Counted from the stretch's first letter, positions 23,882 through 31,693 are shown. The stretch is 64,000 nt of DNA from an uncultured Dehalococcoidia bacterium (GCA_951812285.1 OX638292.1:1945001-2009000); one strand, 5' to 3'. Notes: generated by a model not told the origin, from the sequence alone. Numbers and translations are program-made.

Positions 23882-24427
23882 CTACGCCGGCTCCGCTTCA
23901 TCGAATACCCACCGCGTCGCGTTCTGGGGAAAGTTCGCCTCCGTCCATCCGAATGCAACTCGTGGCGCCATGCGGTACACAACTGCGCCCATCTCGGCCA
24001 TGTCCAACTCCTCCGACCCGGGCTCGAAGCCGTACTTTGGATTGAACACCTCCTCAAAGCGGCGAATGACCTTGGCGTCGCTCGTTACCTCAGCCATGAC
24101 GCCCTCAAGCACCACCACCTCGTCGCCGCTCTCCAGGTGCACTGTAGCGCGAGGGTCCGCCGCGATGTTGCGTCCCTTGCGGGAGTCACCCCCCGTCCCG
24201 AAGTGGAAGGCGCCGTCGAACCACACGCCCCAAACCGGCATCGCGTGCGGCCTGCCGTCCGGCCGGACGGTGACCACCCAGTAGTTCCGCGAAGCTGCCA
24301 ACCGCTCCTCGGCCCACGACCACGGCAGGATCTCACCCTCGGAAGCGGGAGCGAGACCGTAGTCGCTGGGCACATTAGGGCGGCCCGCTGACGGCAAACC
24401 GCGGGCGGAATCTCGCATTTCAGTCAT
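23882..24427 (-). CDS. Pyridoxamine 5'-phosphate oxidase-like (PPOX) split-barrel flavoprotein
   Basis: A 181-residue protein. A disordered N-terminus is followed by LPWSWAEERLAASRNYWVVTV, then RPDGRPHAMPVWGVWFDG, GRNIAADPRATVHLESGDE and a C-terminal TRWVF. This is the PPOX / F420-dependent split-barrel pattern, here of the group annotated as pyridoxamine 5'-phosphate oxidase family. Members bind FMN or F420 and reduce or oxidise small molecules; some bind heme. Start ATG 24427, with an alternative ATG three codons later; GAGGG precedes the first. Convergent with the aldolase operon. Confidence 0.75.
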   Translation of the reverse strand: MTEMRDSARGLPSAGRPNVPSDYGLAPASEGEILPWSWAEERLAASRNYWVVTVRPDGRPHAMPVWGVWFDGAFHFGTGGDSRKGRNIAADPRATVHLESGDEVVVLEGVMAEVTSDAKVIRRFEEVFNPKYGFEPGSEELDMAEMGAVVYRMAPRVAFGWTEANFPQNATRWVFDEAEPA

Positions 24428-24535
24428 CTCCGTGTCCCTCGATCTCCAGAACGCAAGGCAAGTGCGTAGGAGGGCCAGCTCGCCGAGTCAAGACGCTTGA
24501 GGAGCCTTCGCTTGTCTAGGGCTGCGTGCAGCGCC

Positions 24536-25273
24536 CTAGGTCTTTTTGGCGGGAGAGTGGTATTCGCCAACAAACATCGAGCCCTCTGTGACCCGCTCTT
24601 GCGGCGCGCGCGCCAGCACCATCTTTTCGGGCAGCACGATGCCGCCGGAGAACACAAGCCGCATGGCGGTGTCGACGGTGATGTCCGTCTCCATGACGTC
24701 ATCCTCGTGGATGAAGGCCATGTTGCCGGATGTTGGGTTGGGGACCGTCGGGATGTACACGACCGCCAGCGACTGGCTCCGGTCGGGAGTGAACACTCGT
24801 CCGGTGACAAAGCCCAGGGCAACCATGCCCTCCCTGGGCCATTCCACAAACACCACCCGGGTAAACGTGGCGGACGATGTCAGAGAGGTTATGCCCTGCT
24901 GGGTAATCTTGTAGAACGTCTTGACCAGGGGAACCCGGCTCAGCACCTCATCCTTGAATACCAGGACCTTGCTGCCGGCACGTGTGGAGTCCATCCACCC
25001 AATTACATAGAACAGGACTATAAGCGTGATGAGCCCGAAGCCTGGGAAATCCCATGGTTGGCCCATAACACCTGGCAGGGACCGAATGTATCCGTCTGCC
25101 TTGCCAATGAGAAACGCCAGCAGGATAACCGTTACAAGCAGGGGAATTAGCGCCACAAAGCCCTGCAATGTGCGCGACTGGATATGGGTCTCTACCCGCT
25201 CAAAGAGGTTGGGCTTCTTCTCCTCTTCCTCTTCGAACCTGTTAGGACTGTTGCCGTCGTTCTGGTTCGTCAT
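24536..25273 (-). CDS. DUF502 family membrane protein
   Basis: A 245-residue protein: an acidic cytosolic N-terminus (EEEEEKKPN), two transmembrane helices (about residues 38-58 and 78-97) and a soluble C-terminal domain. The conserved DUF502 landmarks are VPLVKTFYKITQQ, FVEWPREGMVALGFVTG, YIPTVPNPTSGN and VDTAMRLVFSGGIV. The family is widespread in bacteria and plants; plant members (LCV-like) are membrane proteins of unclear biochemical role. Monocistronic. A short GC hairpin, CTAGGGC paired with GCCCTAG, overlaps its stop codon and may end transcription. Confidence 0.85.
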   Translation of the reverse strand: MTNQNDGNSPNRFEEEEEKKPNLFERVETHIQSRTLQGFVALIPLLVTVILLAFLIGKADGYIRSLPGVMGQPWDFPGFGLITLIVLFYVIGWMDSTRAGSKVLVFKDEVLSRVPLVKTFYKITQQGITSLTSSATFTRVVFVEWPREGMVALGFVTGRVFTPDRSQSLAVVYIPTVPNPTSGNMAFIHEDDVMETDITVDTAMRLVFSGGIVLPEKMVLARAPQERVTEGSMFVGEYHSPAKKT

Positions 25274-25544
25274 CGCACCTCTCCTACGCTAGACCAGCGC
25301 TGGCGGCTTTCAATCGATCGGTTTTCTCCAAGGGAGCTCGGGTGGCGCCGCCCTGTATCAACGAAGGTCAGATTGCTCCCATAGAGAATGCTGCTCTAGG
25401 GGAGATTTAGGGCCGATTGTGTATGAGCAGCGTGCGTCCGTCAAGGTGTTTACGAGGCCAAGCACGCTCGACACCGGAGGGTTGCAGCGCATATTTGGAA
25501 ATGATGTACTTACAAGTCAGTGGTAATTGTCTGCTAGGGCTTTG
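25274..25544. other. Intergenic region upstream of the small membrane protein operon
   Basis: Between the start of the DUF502 gene and the promoter at 25545. No ORF with recognisable protein character and no strong hairpin. It presumably holds the DUF502 promoter on its left side, but I could not identify a good -35/-10 pair. Confidence 0.4.
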
Positions 25545-25573
25545 TTGTCGCTGATAGGCTGGCATGCTATCCT
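25545..25573 (+). promoter_or_regulatory. Promoter of the small membrane protein operon
   Basis: TTGTCG (-35) and TATCCT (-10), with TGC before the -10, 17-bp spacer; predicted start about 25580, 20 nt before the GTG start codon. Confidence 0.5.
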
Positions 25574-25600
25574 GAAATTACACCCAGGATTGAGGGAGAA

Positions 25601-25882
25601 GTGGGAGACAGTACGCTCGTCGAGTTCTTGAGGGACATTTTCATCATCATCGCAGGCGCCGCGGTCGTTCTGTGGTCCCTCGTGATGGTAATCATCGCCA
25701 TCCTGATTTACAAGAAACTCAACTTGGCCCTGACCGCTGCTCGCAACGCGGCTCATAACCTCTCGGAAAGCGGACAGGCGGTTAGAGACTCCTTCGCAGG
25801 CAAGAATCCCTTCTTCGGCATTGCCGCAGCGGGGTTGGGAAAGGCCATTAGCTCGATGGTAAGGTCCGCGTTCAGGCGGTAG
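25601..25882 (+). CDS. Small single-pass membrane protein, GTG start
   Basis: A 93-residue protein with one strong transmembrane helix (about residues 11-37, IFIIIAGAAVVLWSLVMVII) followed by an amphipathic Ala-rich helix and a basic C-terminus. The start is GTG preceded by GAGGGAGAA. No family recognised, though small proteins like this often precede YtxH-domain proteins. It lies 36 bp upstream of the YtxH-like gene, in the same transcript, suggesting a shared envelope or stress role. Function unknown. Confidence 0.65.
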   Translation: MGDSTLVEFLRDIFIIIAGAAVVLWSLVMVIIAILIYKKLNLALTAARNAAHNLSESGQAVRDSFAGKNPFFGIAAAGLGKAISSMVRSAFRR

Positions 25883-25918
25883 CGCCTGGAAATCGAGGAC
25901 AAGACAGGAGGAAATGAT

Positions 25919-26152
25919 ATGGCAAATGATAACGGGGGCCACTTTATGAATGCCTTCTTGCTGGGGGCGGCCATTGGATTCGTCGTTGGCGTGCTGGCCG
26001 CGCCCCGGTCCGGCCAAGAGATGCGAGAGGAGATCAACGAGCGCACTCGCGGCATCCGCGAGCAGGTGGAGCATCTCGCCGAGCGCGTACGACAACAGCT
26101 GAATCGTGAAACCGAAGTTTCCGGCGACGGTGACGCCTCTCGGGGCAGCTAG
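25919..26152 (+). CDS. YtxH domain-containing small membrane protein
   Basis: A 77-residue protein: a Gly/Ala-rich transmembrane segment (FLLGAAIGFVVGVLAAPRSGQEMR), quoted here only by its key features GAAIGF, GVLAAPRSG and R at the membrane exit. A charged amphipathic helix follows (EEINERTRGIREQVEHL). The LLAPxSGxxxR pattern at the membrane exit is the YtxH (general stress protein) signature. The start ATG follows AGGAGGAAATGAT. Family members are associated with stress responses in Bacillus; a biochemical function is not established. Confidence 0.75.
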   Translation: MANDNGGHFMNAFLLGAAIGFVVGVLAAPRSGQEMREEINERTRGIREQVEHLAERVRQQLNRETEVSGDGDASRGS

Positions 26153-26182
26153 TCCGGCACTCCAGTCTTCCTCTGGCGCCAA

Positions 26183-26216
26183 ACAGACGGGCCCGCGGCA
26201 GCGCGGGCTCGTCTGT
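26183..26216 (+). terminator. Terminator after the YtxH-like gene
   Basis: A 15-bp stem (ACAGACGGGCCCGCG with one G-T wobble in the other arm) and a 4-nt loop, followed by CCTTTG. Confidence 0.75.
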
Positions 26217-26320
26217 CCTTTGAATTCGACGCGCCTCTCTTTAGGTCCCCAATGAAATTCGGCAACAGGCAGCATCCCTCCTATCAATCTCTGACACCTG
26301 AAACTGGGGCAGCGAATTAC

Positions 26321-26376
26321 TTTCGCAATTGACACCGTTTAAGGTCTCTGCTATTTTCGTGTCGGTAATTGCGAAA
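26321..26376 (+). promoter_or_regulatory. Promoter flanked by perfect 10-bp inverted repeats (candidate operator pair)
   Basis: TTGACA (26329-26334) and TATTTT (26352-26357) are separated by 17 bp. TTTCGCAATT (26321-26330) overlaps the -35 and its exact complement-inverse AATTGCGAAA (26367-26376) covers the transcription start region. The arms are centred 46 bp apart. The next gene encodes a ribbon-helix-helix-like protein, so autoregulation by binding both arms is likely. Confidence 0.65.
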
Positions 26377-26411
26377 GGCAACGATTGTCAGTCGCACTCA
26401 CGAGGTTTGTG

Positions 26412-26846
26412 ATGGTAGAGACAAACGACCACAGCGTTCTCCCAGAGCCCGGGCAAATGGAGCCATCCCCTGCGCCAGCTGAGGACTCCACGATCCCCAC
26501 AGGCCGGCGAGGGAGGCCGCTGGGAAGCGCCGCAAACCGCGCACGCCACGCCGTCGGCCGTGGAAGAAACGCCGCCCTCAACTTTGGCGGCTCAATCCAG
26601 GAAACCATCCGCAATTCCCTGCACGATCCCAGGGATTACGTTGTTATGGTACGCGTCAGCAAGGACGCCCTGGAGAGATTGGACGAACTGGTTGAATGCG
26701 GACTCCTCAGCAGCCGCTCGACAGCCGCCGCATTCCTCATTTCGGAAGGCGTCAGGGCTCGCACAGACCTCTACGAGAAGATCGCGGAGCAGACCGAGGT
26801 CATCAGGGAAGCGCGGGAGAAACTCCAGAAGCTGCTGGAGGACTAG
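26412..26846 (+). CDS. Putative DNA-binding regulator with AT-hook-like motif and ribbon-helix-helix-like domain
   Basis: A 144-residue protein. A Pro/Glu-rich N-terminus leads to GRRGRPLGS (residues 31-39), containing the RGRP core of AT-hook motifs. A basic linker follows, then VVMVRVSKDALERLDELVECG (about 77-97) and SSRSTAAAFLISEGVRAR. The last two form the strand-helix-helix pattern of MetJ/Arc/CopG-type repressors. A C-terminal coiled helix (EKIAEQTEVIREAREKL) may mediate oligomerisation. I start at ATG 26412; a TTG nine codons upstream is possible. The promoter region carries a perfect inverted repeat. Targets unknown; autoregulation inferred. Confidence 0.6.
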   Translation: MVETNDHSVLPEPGQMEPSPAPAEDSTIPTGRRGRPLGSAANRARHAVGRGRNAALNFGGSIQETIRNSLHDPRDYVVMVRVSKDALERLDELVECGLLSSRSTAAAFLISEGVRARTDLYEKIAEQTEVIREAREKLQKLLED

Positions 26847-26991
26847 CGCCCGAATCCGGTGCGCTCAGACTCTCTTGGCTCCACACCCTTTGCGCCGGCG
26901 CCTCAATTCCCAATTCCACCGGTAGGCCCCTTGCCTTGGCCGCACTTTGTCGGACACAATGCGTCCAACCTGTCAACAAGGAGCAGCGCCC

Positions 26992-27315
26992 ATGATCGTC
27001 GCCACCACTAGCGAACTGCCCGGCATGAGGGTCAGGGAAGTGAAGGGGTTGGTCCAGGGAAACACCATCCGGGCGCGTAACGTCGGCCGCGACATCGTGG
27101 CCGGGCTTCGCAACATCATTGGCGGGGAAATCACGGAGTACACCCGGCTGATGACCGAGTCCCGCGCGGAAGCAACGCAGCGCATGGTGCAAGAAGCGGA
27201 AAGTTTGGGCGCCAACGCCATCCTGGGAGTTCGCTTCACGACCTCAACGGTAATCTCCGGGGCCGCTGAGTTGCTGGCCTACGGCACGGCCGTCGTCGTG
27301 GAGGAATCCTCGTAG
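26992..27315 (+). CDS. YbjQ/UPF0145 family protein
   Basis: A 107-residue protein with the complete UPF0145 pattern: an N-terminal strand (IVATTSELPG), VREVKGLVQGNTIRARNVG, an ARxxA helix with AEATQRMVQEAESLGANAI, GVRF and a C-terminal YGTAVVVE strand. The family forms pentameric or larger rings; some members are called heavy-metal-binding. The function is not established. Start ATG 26992, with AAGGAG 10 nt upstream. It lies convergent to the metal ABC transporter operon by a 10-bp gap, which fits but does not prove a metal-related role. Confidence 0.82.
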   Translation: MIVATTSELPGMRVREVKGLVQGNTIRARNVGRDIVAGLRNIIGGEITEYTRLMTESRAEATQRMVQEAESLGANAILGVRFTTSTVISGAAELLAYGTAVVVEESS

Positions 27316-27325
27316 AACAAGCGCA

Positions 27326-28165
27326 TTACACCCCATCCTCGACTGCCCGGGGTCGCAAGAATTGCCTACCAAGGGCCACCCCGGCAAAGAAGAACGTGGC
27401 GACCAGCGCCATTGCGGGCCCAGACGGCAGGTCAGCGTAGTACGAGAGATAGAGTCCCACCACCGCCGAAGTCGCGCCTATTGCGGCGCCCCACAGCATG
27501 ACTCCGACAAACCGTCGAGCAATCAAGTAGGCCGTTGCGGCGGGAGTGATGAGCATCGCCATGACCAGCACTATGCCCGCCGCCTGAATGCCGATGACGA
27601 TCACTAGCGCCAGCAGACCCAGAAGAATGTATTCCACCACTCCCGTCTTTATGCCAATGACCCTGGCCCCTATCGGGTCAAAAGTGGTGTAAACCAACTG
27701 CCAGTGGTACACGTAGAGGCCGGCCACCACCAAGGCTGCCAGCCCAAGCGACACCACGACTTCCGTCGAGGAAACACCAAGGACTTGCCCTAGCAGAAGG
27801 TCCTCAATGTCGACCGTAATGCCAGTGGCCCGAGACATCATGACGAGACCCAGTGCAAACATCCCTGCGAAGATTATGCCGATAGACGTGTCCTCGCTGA
27901 TGCCGGTGCGCCGGGCGACGCCGCCCATTATGACCGCCAGAAGGATAGCCGCGGGCACGGCCGCGATGAAGGGGCTGAATCCCAGCAGAAAGGCCAGCAC
28001 CATCGCCGGCAGGACCGAGTGGGCCAGGGCATCCCCCATAAAGGCTCGTCCCCGGGTTATGACGTAGGCGCCCAATGCCGGGCACATAATGCCCACAAGC
28101 AAGGACACGATGAGCGCTCGAACCATGAAGCTGTATTGGAAGGGATCGAACAGAATGTCTATCAT
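27326..28165 (-). CDS. znuB: Zinc/manganese-type ABC transporter permease (ZnuB/ABC-3 family)
   Basis: A 279-residue integral membrane protein with about eight predicted helices and the ABC-3 family landmarks: FMVRALIVSLLVG, YVITRGRAFMGDALAHSVLPG-like (GDALAHSVLPAMVLAFLLG), EDTSIGIIFAGMFALG, and IGIQAAGIVLVMAMLITPAATA. It forms the membrane channel for Zn2+ or Mn2+ import with the ATPase and binding protein encoded upstream. The ATG at 28165 overlaps the ATPase stop by 4 bp (ATGA), implying translational coupling. Fifty-nine in-frame upstream codons are rejected because they lie in the ATPase gene. Confidence 0.88.
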   Translation of the reverse strand: MIDILFDPFQYSFMVRALIVSLLVGIMCPALGAYVITRGRAFMGDALAHSVLPAMVLAFLLGFSPFIAAVPAAILLAVIMGGVARRTGISEDTSIGIIFAGMFALGLVMMSRATGITVDIEDLLLGQVLGVSSTEVVVSLGLAALVVAGLYVYHWQLVYTTFDPIGARVIGIKTGVVEYILLGLLALVIVIGIQAAGIVLVMAMLITPAATAYLIARRFVGVMLWGAAIGATSAVVGLYLSYYADLPSGPAMALVATFFFAGVALGRQFLRPRAVEDGV

Positions 28166-28956
28166 GCCTGACCAATCGTATCTGTCTCGACCATGCTGTG
28201 TTCGTGACCGTGCCACATGCCGTGCCCGTGCCAGTGTCCTCGCGAGAAATTCATCCCATGTGACCCGTAGAGCTCCTGCAGCACTTCTGAAGTGAATGCC
28301 TCCGCGGGCGGCCCCCACGCGCAAACGTGGCGGTGGAGGCACAGCACCATATCGAAGCGCTCGGCCAGATTGGACAGGTCGTGGGTGGCTAGCATAATGA
28401 TGCAGCCGTCATCCCGGAGAGAGCGCAGCACATCCACAATCTCTTGCTGTGCCCCAACGTCGACGCCGCTGAAGGCCTCGTCCAGCAGGATGATGTTGGC
28501 CTCCTGCGCCAACGCCCGTGCGATGAACACCCGTTGGCGCTGTCCGCCCGAGAGTTCGGTCATCAGGGACGAGCGGCGTTCCCACAGCCCCACGCGGCCC
28601 AGGCTTTCCCGCACCAACACGCGGTCCTGTCGCCCCGGGCGGCGGAGCGGATTCGCGCCAGTCCGCCCCAGCATGACGACGTCCAGGATAGTTGCTGGAA
28701 AGCGCCAGTTGATGCTGTCTTTCTGAGGGACATAGGCCAGCGCACCGCGGAAGTCCACTTTGCCCCTCGTGACGGGCAAGACGCCGGCAATGACGTCAAA
28801 CAGCGTGCTCTTGCCTGCGCCGTTCGGCCCAAGGATCCCCACGAGGGATCCCCCTCGGACGTTGAAGGTAACGTCCGAGAGGGCACGGAAAGTGCTGCGT
28901 TCTACCGTTACGTGGGCAACGCTCAGTTCCGGACGCATAGCAATTGAAGTTGCCAT
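28162..28956 (-). CDS. znuC: Zinc-type ABC transporter ATPase with His-rich tail
   Basis: A 264-residue ABC ATPase: Walker A GPNGAGKST (about 43-51), Q-loop YVPQKDS, signature LSGGQRQRV, Walker B IILLDEAFSG and a switch His (ATHDL). It powers the ZnuB-type permease on the cytosolic face. The C-terminus, beyond the ABC domain, is rich in His (HWHGHGMWHGHEH), unusual for the ATPase and probably zinc-binding or regulatory. It follows the binding-protein gene by 21 bp. The start ATG has a weak ribosome site. Confidence 0.9.
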   Translation of the reverse strand: MATSIAMRPELSVAHVTVERSTFRALSDVTFNVRGGSLVGILGPNGAGKSTLFDVIAGVLPVTRGKVDFRGALAYVPQKDSINWRFPATILDVVMLGRTGANPLRRPGRQDRVLVRESLGRVGLWERRSSLMTELSGGQRQRVFIARALAQEANIILLDEAFSGVDVGAQQEIVDVLRSLRDDGCIIMLATHDLSNLAERFDMVLCLHRHVCAWGPPAEAFTSEVLQELYGSHGMNFSRGHWHGHGMWHGHEHSMVETDTIGQA

Positions 28957-28977
28957 CCCTACCCTTCGCTTCGGATC

Positions 28978-30195
28978 CTACCGCAATGCCGCGACAATGC
29001 GGTCTACGTTGGTCCGCACCATCGTTATGTAGGTGCCCGCCTCGCTGCCGGGGTTGCCCAGTGAGCCGGAGTACAGGCGGACCAGGTCTGCACCGGATTC
29101 TTCCGCGACAGCCAGCGCGAGCCGCTCGGTCACCGTCGTTTCGCCGAAGATCGCCGGCACGTTGTACTCTTCAACATCATGTGTCAACTCCGCCAGGTCT
29201 GCCGGAGACGGCTCGACGTCAGTCGTTGTGCTCAGCACGACACCCACCACCTCGAAGCCATAGCGAATGGCGAAGTAGCCGAAGCTGTCGTGCGAGGTAA
29301 CCAGTAGGCGGCGCGATTCCGGAACCTCGCTCACCCGGGAGGCGGTCCAGCTGTCCAGGTCCGCCAACTCCCGATTGTACGCGTCGGCGTTGGCCAGGTA
29401 GTCGCTAGCACGGTCGGGGTCGAGTGCCCCAAGCCGCCCGGCGATGTCATTGACCGCGCTCTGGACTCGGATAGGATCGAACCAGAAGTGGGGGTCTTCA
29501 AGCCCATGGCCGTGATCTTCGTGCTCTTCCTCGCCTTCCTCGGTGAAGTGCTCTATCTCCTCAATGACCTCGTCCGGAGAAAGTGTTCCGGCCTGCGCTT
29601 GCATCAGCAGCTCAATCACCATGTCCGGCAACTCTTCTTCTTCCTCGCCGTGGTCGTCGCCTTCCTCTTCCATTTCCATGCTTTCCATCAACTCGCCGAT
29701 CTCCACCAGGCCTTCAATCGCGGTTATCTCGCCCTCTTCCACCTCGTGGACGATATTGCTCAGCTCTTCGAGCAGTTCCACCTCGTCCGCGTGGGTGGCC
29801 GCAAACTCAATGGGGTCGATACCCTCGCCAAGCTCGATTACCGTAGCGGGATCACGAGCGGCGTTGTGCAGAAGTTCCTGCAGCCATGCGCCTTCCAAGC
29901 CCAGACCGATGCTGAGCACAAGGTCAGCGTCGGCGATCTGGGTAACGTCCCTTGCTCCTGGCTGGTAGGTGTGCGGGTCCGCGCCCACGGGCAGGAGGTT
30001 GAACACCTCCACGTCGTCCCCGCCTACGTTCTCAACCCAGTCCGCCACGATGCTGTTTGTGGTGACCACGCTGAGCTTTGGCTCCGCAGCTGCCCCACCT
30101 GAACACCCTGCAAGGAAAGTGACTAGCAGCAGCGCCAGCAAAATCGCTGCAGCCCTCCCCATGAGCCGGACTGTGTGCATACTCGTGTTGTCCAT
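28978..30195 (-). CDS. znuA: Metal ABC transporter substrate-binding lipoprotein (ZnuA/TroA type)
   Basis: A 405-residue lipoprotein. The signal ends in FLAGC (Cys31). Cluster A-9 metal ligands are visible: PVGADPHTYQP, LEDPHFWFDP (His), TSHDSFGYFA (His) and GETTV (Glu). Between the first and second His lies a long acidic and His-containing loop (EEEGDDHGEEEEE, EEEHEDHGHGLEDPH), about 110 residues longer than ordinary ZnuA. Such loops capture zinc. Start ATG 30195, preceded by GGGAGAGGGTGG; upstream in-frame codons belong to the fur gene region. Third position in the operon's translation order is shared by all: fur, znuA, znuC, znuB. Confidence 0.9.
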   Translation of the reverse strand: MDNTSMHTVRLMGRAAAILLALLLVTFLAGCSGGAAAEPKLSVVTTNSIVADWVENVGGDDVEVFNLLPVGADPHTYQPGARDVTQIADADLVLSIGLGLEGAWLQELLHNAARDPATVIELGEGIDPIEFAATHADEVELLEELSNIVHEVEEGEITAIEGLVEIGELMESMEMEEEGDDHGEEEEELPDMVIELLMQAQAGTLSPDEVIEEIEHFTEEGEEEHEDHGHGLEDPHFWFDPIRVQSAVNDIAGRLGALDPDRASDYLANADAYNRELADLDSWTASRVSEVPESRRLLVTSHDSFGYFAIRYGFEVVGVVLSTTTDVEPSPADLAELTHDVEEYNVPAIFGETTVTERLALAVAEESGADLVRLYSGSLGNPGSEAGTYITMVRTNVDRIVAALR

Positions 30196-30227
30196 TCCAC
30201 CCTCTCCCATTAGTTTTGCGCTATAGG

Positions 30228-30734
30228 CTAGGAACCCACCAACTCGGCAAGAGAATCGTCGTGGGCGTGCGCGTGCCCATGCCCGTGCAGATGGAGCGCC
30301 GGCCGTGACTGCTCGTCCTGCAGGCACGTCGGACAAGTAACGTACAAGTCGATGCGGTGCCCGACGATGACCCCGGGGATTTCCCCGCTCAGCGCCCGCA
30401 AGAACCGCTCAAGCGTGGCGGCTCGAAACTCCGAAACCAGTCCGCACCGGACGCACACCGTGTGGTGGTGGTGCTCAACCCTGGAGGGACTGTACCGTGG
30501 CGCGCCATTCAGCATGTTCAACCGGCAGATGGCGCCGACCTCCTGAAGGAGTTTCAACGTGCGGTAGATGGTTGCTCTGCCTATTCCCGGCAGCTCCGAC
30601 ACAATCTCCTCGGCTGTGAAACCCTCCTGCTTGGCCTCCAGCACACCGATGATCTCCCGGCGCGGAAGAGTGAGACGGTACCCGTTGTCCTCTAGGATCG
30701 CCATGAAGTTGGATCGAACTGCCTGCTCCGTCAT
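30228..30734 (-). CDS. Fur-family metalloregulator (Zur-like)
   Basis: A 168-residue protein: a winged-helix DNA-binding domain (GYRLTLPRREIIGVLE, GIGRATIYRTLKLLQ), then RVEHHHHTVCVRCG with the regulatory and structural metal His and Cys, and CPTC near the end. The two CxxC pairs form the structural zinc site. A His-rich tail (HLHGHGHAHAHDD) extends beyond the usual length. Gene order with znuA-znuC-znuB indicates zinc rather than iron response. ATG 30734 is chosen over a TTG six codons upstream. A perfect 17-bp palindrome abuts its start codon, a candidate self-operator. Confidence 0.88.
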   Translation of the reverse strand: MTEQAVRSNFMAILEDNGYRLTLPRREIIGVLEAKQEGFTAEEIVSELPGIGRATIYRTLKLLQEVGAICRLNMLNGAPRYSPSRVEHHHHTVCVRCGLVSEFRAATLERFLRALSGEIPGVIVGHRIDLYVTCPTCLQDEQSRPALHLHGHGHAHAHDDSLAELVGS

Positions 30735-30735
30735 G

Positions 30736-30752
30736 TTGATACCCTGTATCAA
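30736..30752 (-). promoter_or_regulatory. Palindrome at the fur/zur start: candidate operator
   Basis: TTGATAC-CCT-GTATCAA, a perfect 7-3-7 inverted repeat ending one base before the ATG of the Fur-family gene. It does not match published E. coli Fur or Zur boxes that I know, so it may be a lineage-specific site or a translation-level structure. Confidence 0.45.
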
Positions 30753-30836
30753 TTTTGTCTCAATTGGTCTGCATTTGGGTTCAGGGGTTTGAGATTTGAA
30801 GGCTTCTTAGCTATGGCAGACAATCAAGATGTTTGG

Positions 30837-30865
30837 ATGATACTCTATCTCATAAGTCTCGTCAA
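30837..30865 (-). promoter_or_regulatory. Promoter of the fur-znuACB operon
   Basis: On the minus strand, TTGACG (-35) and TATCAT (-10) with a 17-bp spacer; predicted leader about 95 nt. The rest of the 30753-31058 gap contains no gene I can support. Confidence 0.55.
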
Positions 30866-31058
30866 TAGTCACAATGAAATGACATATTCGGGCCTCGTGG
30901 CCTATTCAATGGATTGGCAATATTGGGTCAAGTGTAGAGGCTGTGCAAGGTGTAGAATGAGGCCAAGGCGTTGCTTGGAGCAGGCATGGCATTCTCTACC
31001 AGGCGTTGACGGCTGAGAGGTCAACACTCTCGAAACATCCTGGGAAAGGCAAGGAACA

Positions 31059-31448
31059 ATGGCGAAAGCGGGTGAACGCGAGCCCAGAATCGTCGTCAAG
31101 ACTACCACCTTGTCGGTCCTTGCGGAGACAAAGGATGAGGTGCTCTTGGTACGGATATACGGACGCCTTGATGGGCAGAACGGCCCAATCTTCCGGCAGG
31201 CGCTTGAGTCGCTAGTAGTCGACAAGCTCCAATTGTTCATCGTTGACATGGAGGGCCTAACCTACATCGCAAGTGACGGTCTCCGCGTGCTCTTGGGCCT
31301 TCGGCGTAGGCTCTCAGAGGAATCGTGTAAGTTGGCTCTCTGCAGTCTCCCGCCCAACATCACACTAGTCTTCGAGATCAGCGGCTTTGCCCGGGCTATA
31401 CCCATTTACCCCGACGTGGCAGCGGCAACAGTAGCGGGTGCCGATTAG
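31059..31448 (+). CDS. STAS-domain protein (anti-sigma factor antagonist-like), copy 1
   Basis: A 129-residue STAS domain. VRIYGRLDGQNG, then VVDKLQLFIVDMEGLTYIASDGLRVLLGLRRR, quoted by its phospho-site core DMEGLTYIASDGLR. The Ser in IASDG sits where SpoIIAA/RsbV is phosphorylated by the partner kinase. STAS antagonists bind RsbW-like kinases to release a sigma factor or other effector. The start ATG follows AAGGCAAGGA. First gene of a cluster with a second STAS protein, a PP2C phosphatase and an RsbW-like kinase. No sigma factor gene is in this window. Confidence 0.85.
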   Translation: MAKAGEREPRIVVKTTTLSVLAETKDEVLLVRIYGRLDGQNGPIFRQALESLVVDKLQLFIVDMEGLTYIASDGLRVLLGLRRRLSEESCKLALCSLPPNITLVFEISGFARAIPIYPDVAAATVAGAD

Positions 31449-31693
31449 TCTGCATTTCCACACAACGTACTTCCCGTCATTCTGCAATTCTCGATGTTGC
31501 GCGAAAGCACTAGACCCGACGCCATATCTTGGCTACAATCTGCGTACCTTACGTTCAGGGTAGGTCGGTCTATGGCCAATCAGACCCGGAAGGGAAGGCG
31601 CGCCGCACGAGCCGGGCGCCCCCTCTGGAGGCGGGCACAAGCTATGGCCAGGACAGTCCTCCACCTTTGAGCCTACCGGAAGGAGCAAGGTCA

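Noticed and set aside
26385..26411. TTG start nine codons upstream of the RHH-like gene
   Set aside because: The extra residues lie next to the operator and the ATG at 26412 has a better context; not fully excluded.
30789..31016. 75-codon plus-strand frame in the fur/STAS gap
   Set aside because: Overlaps the minus-strand promoter and has no ribosome site or family.
31529..31693. 55-codon N-terminal extension of STAS copy 2
   Set aside because: Low-complexity, not part of the STAS fold; the ATG at 31694 has a strong ribosome site.
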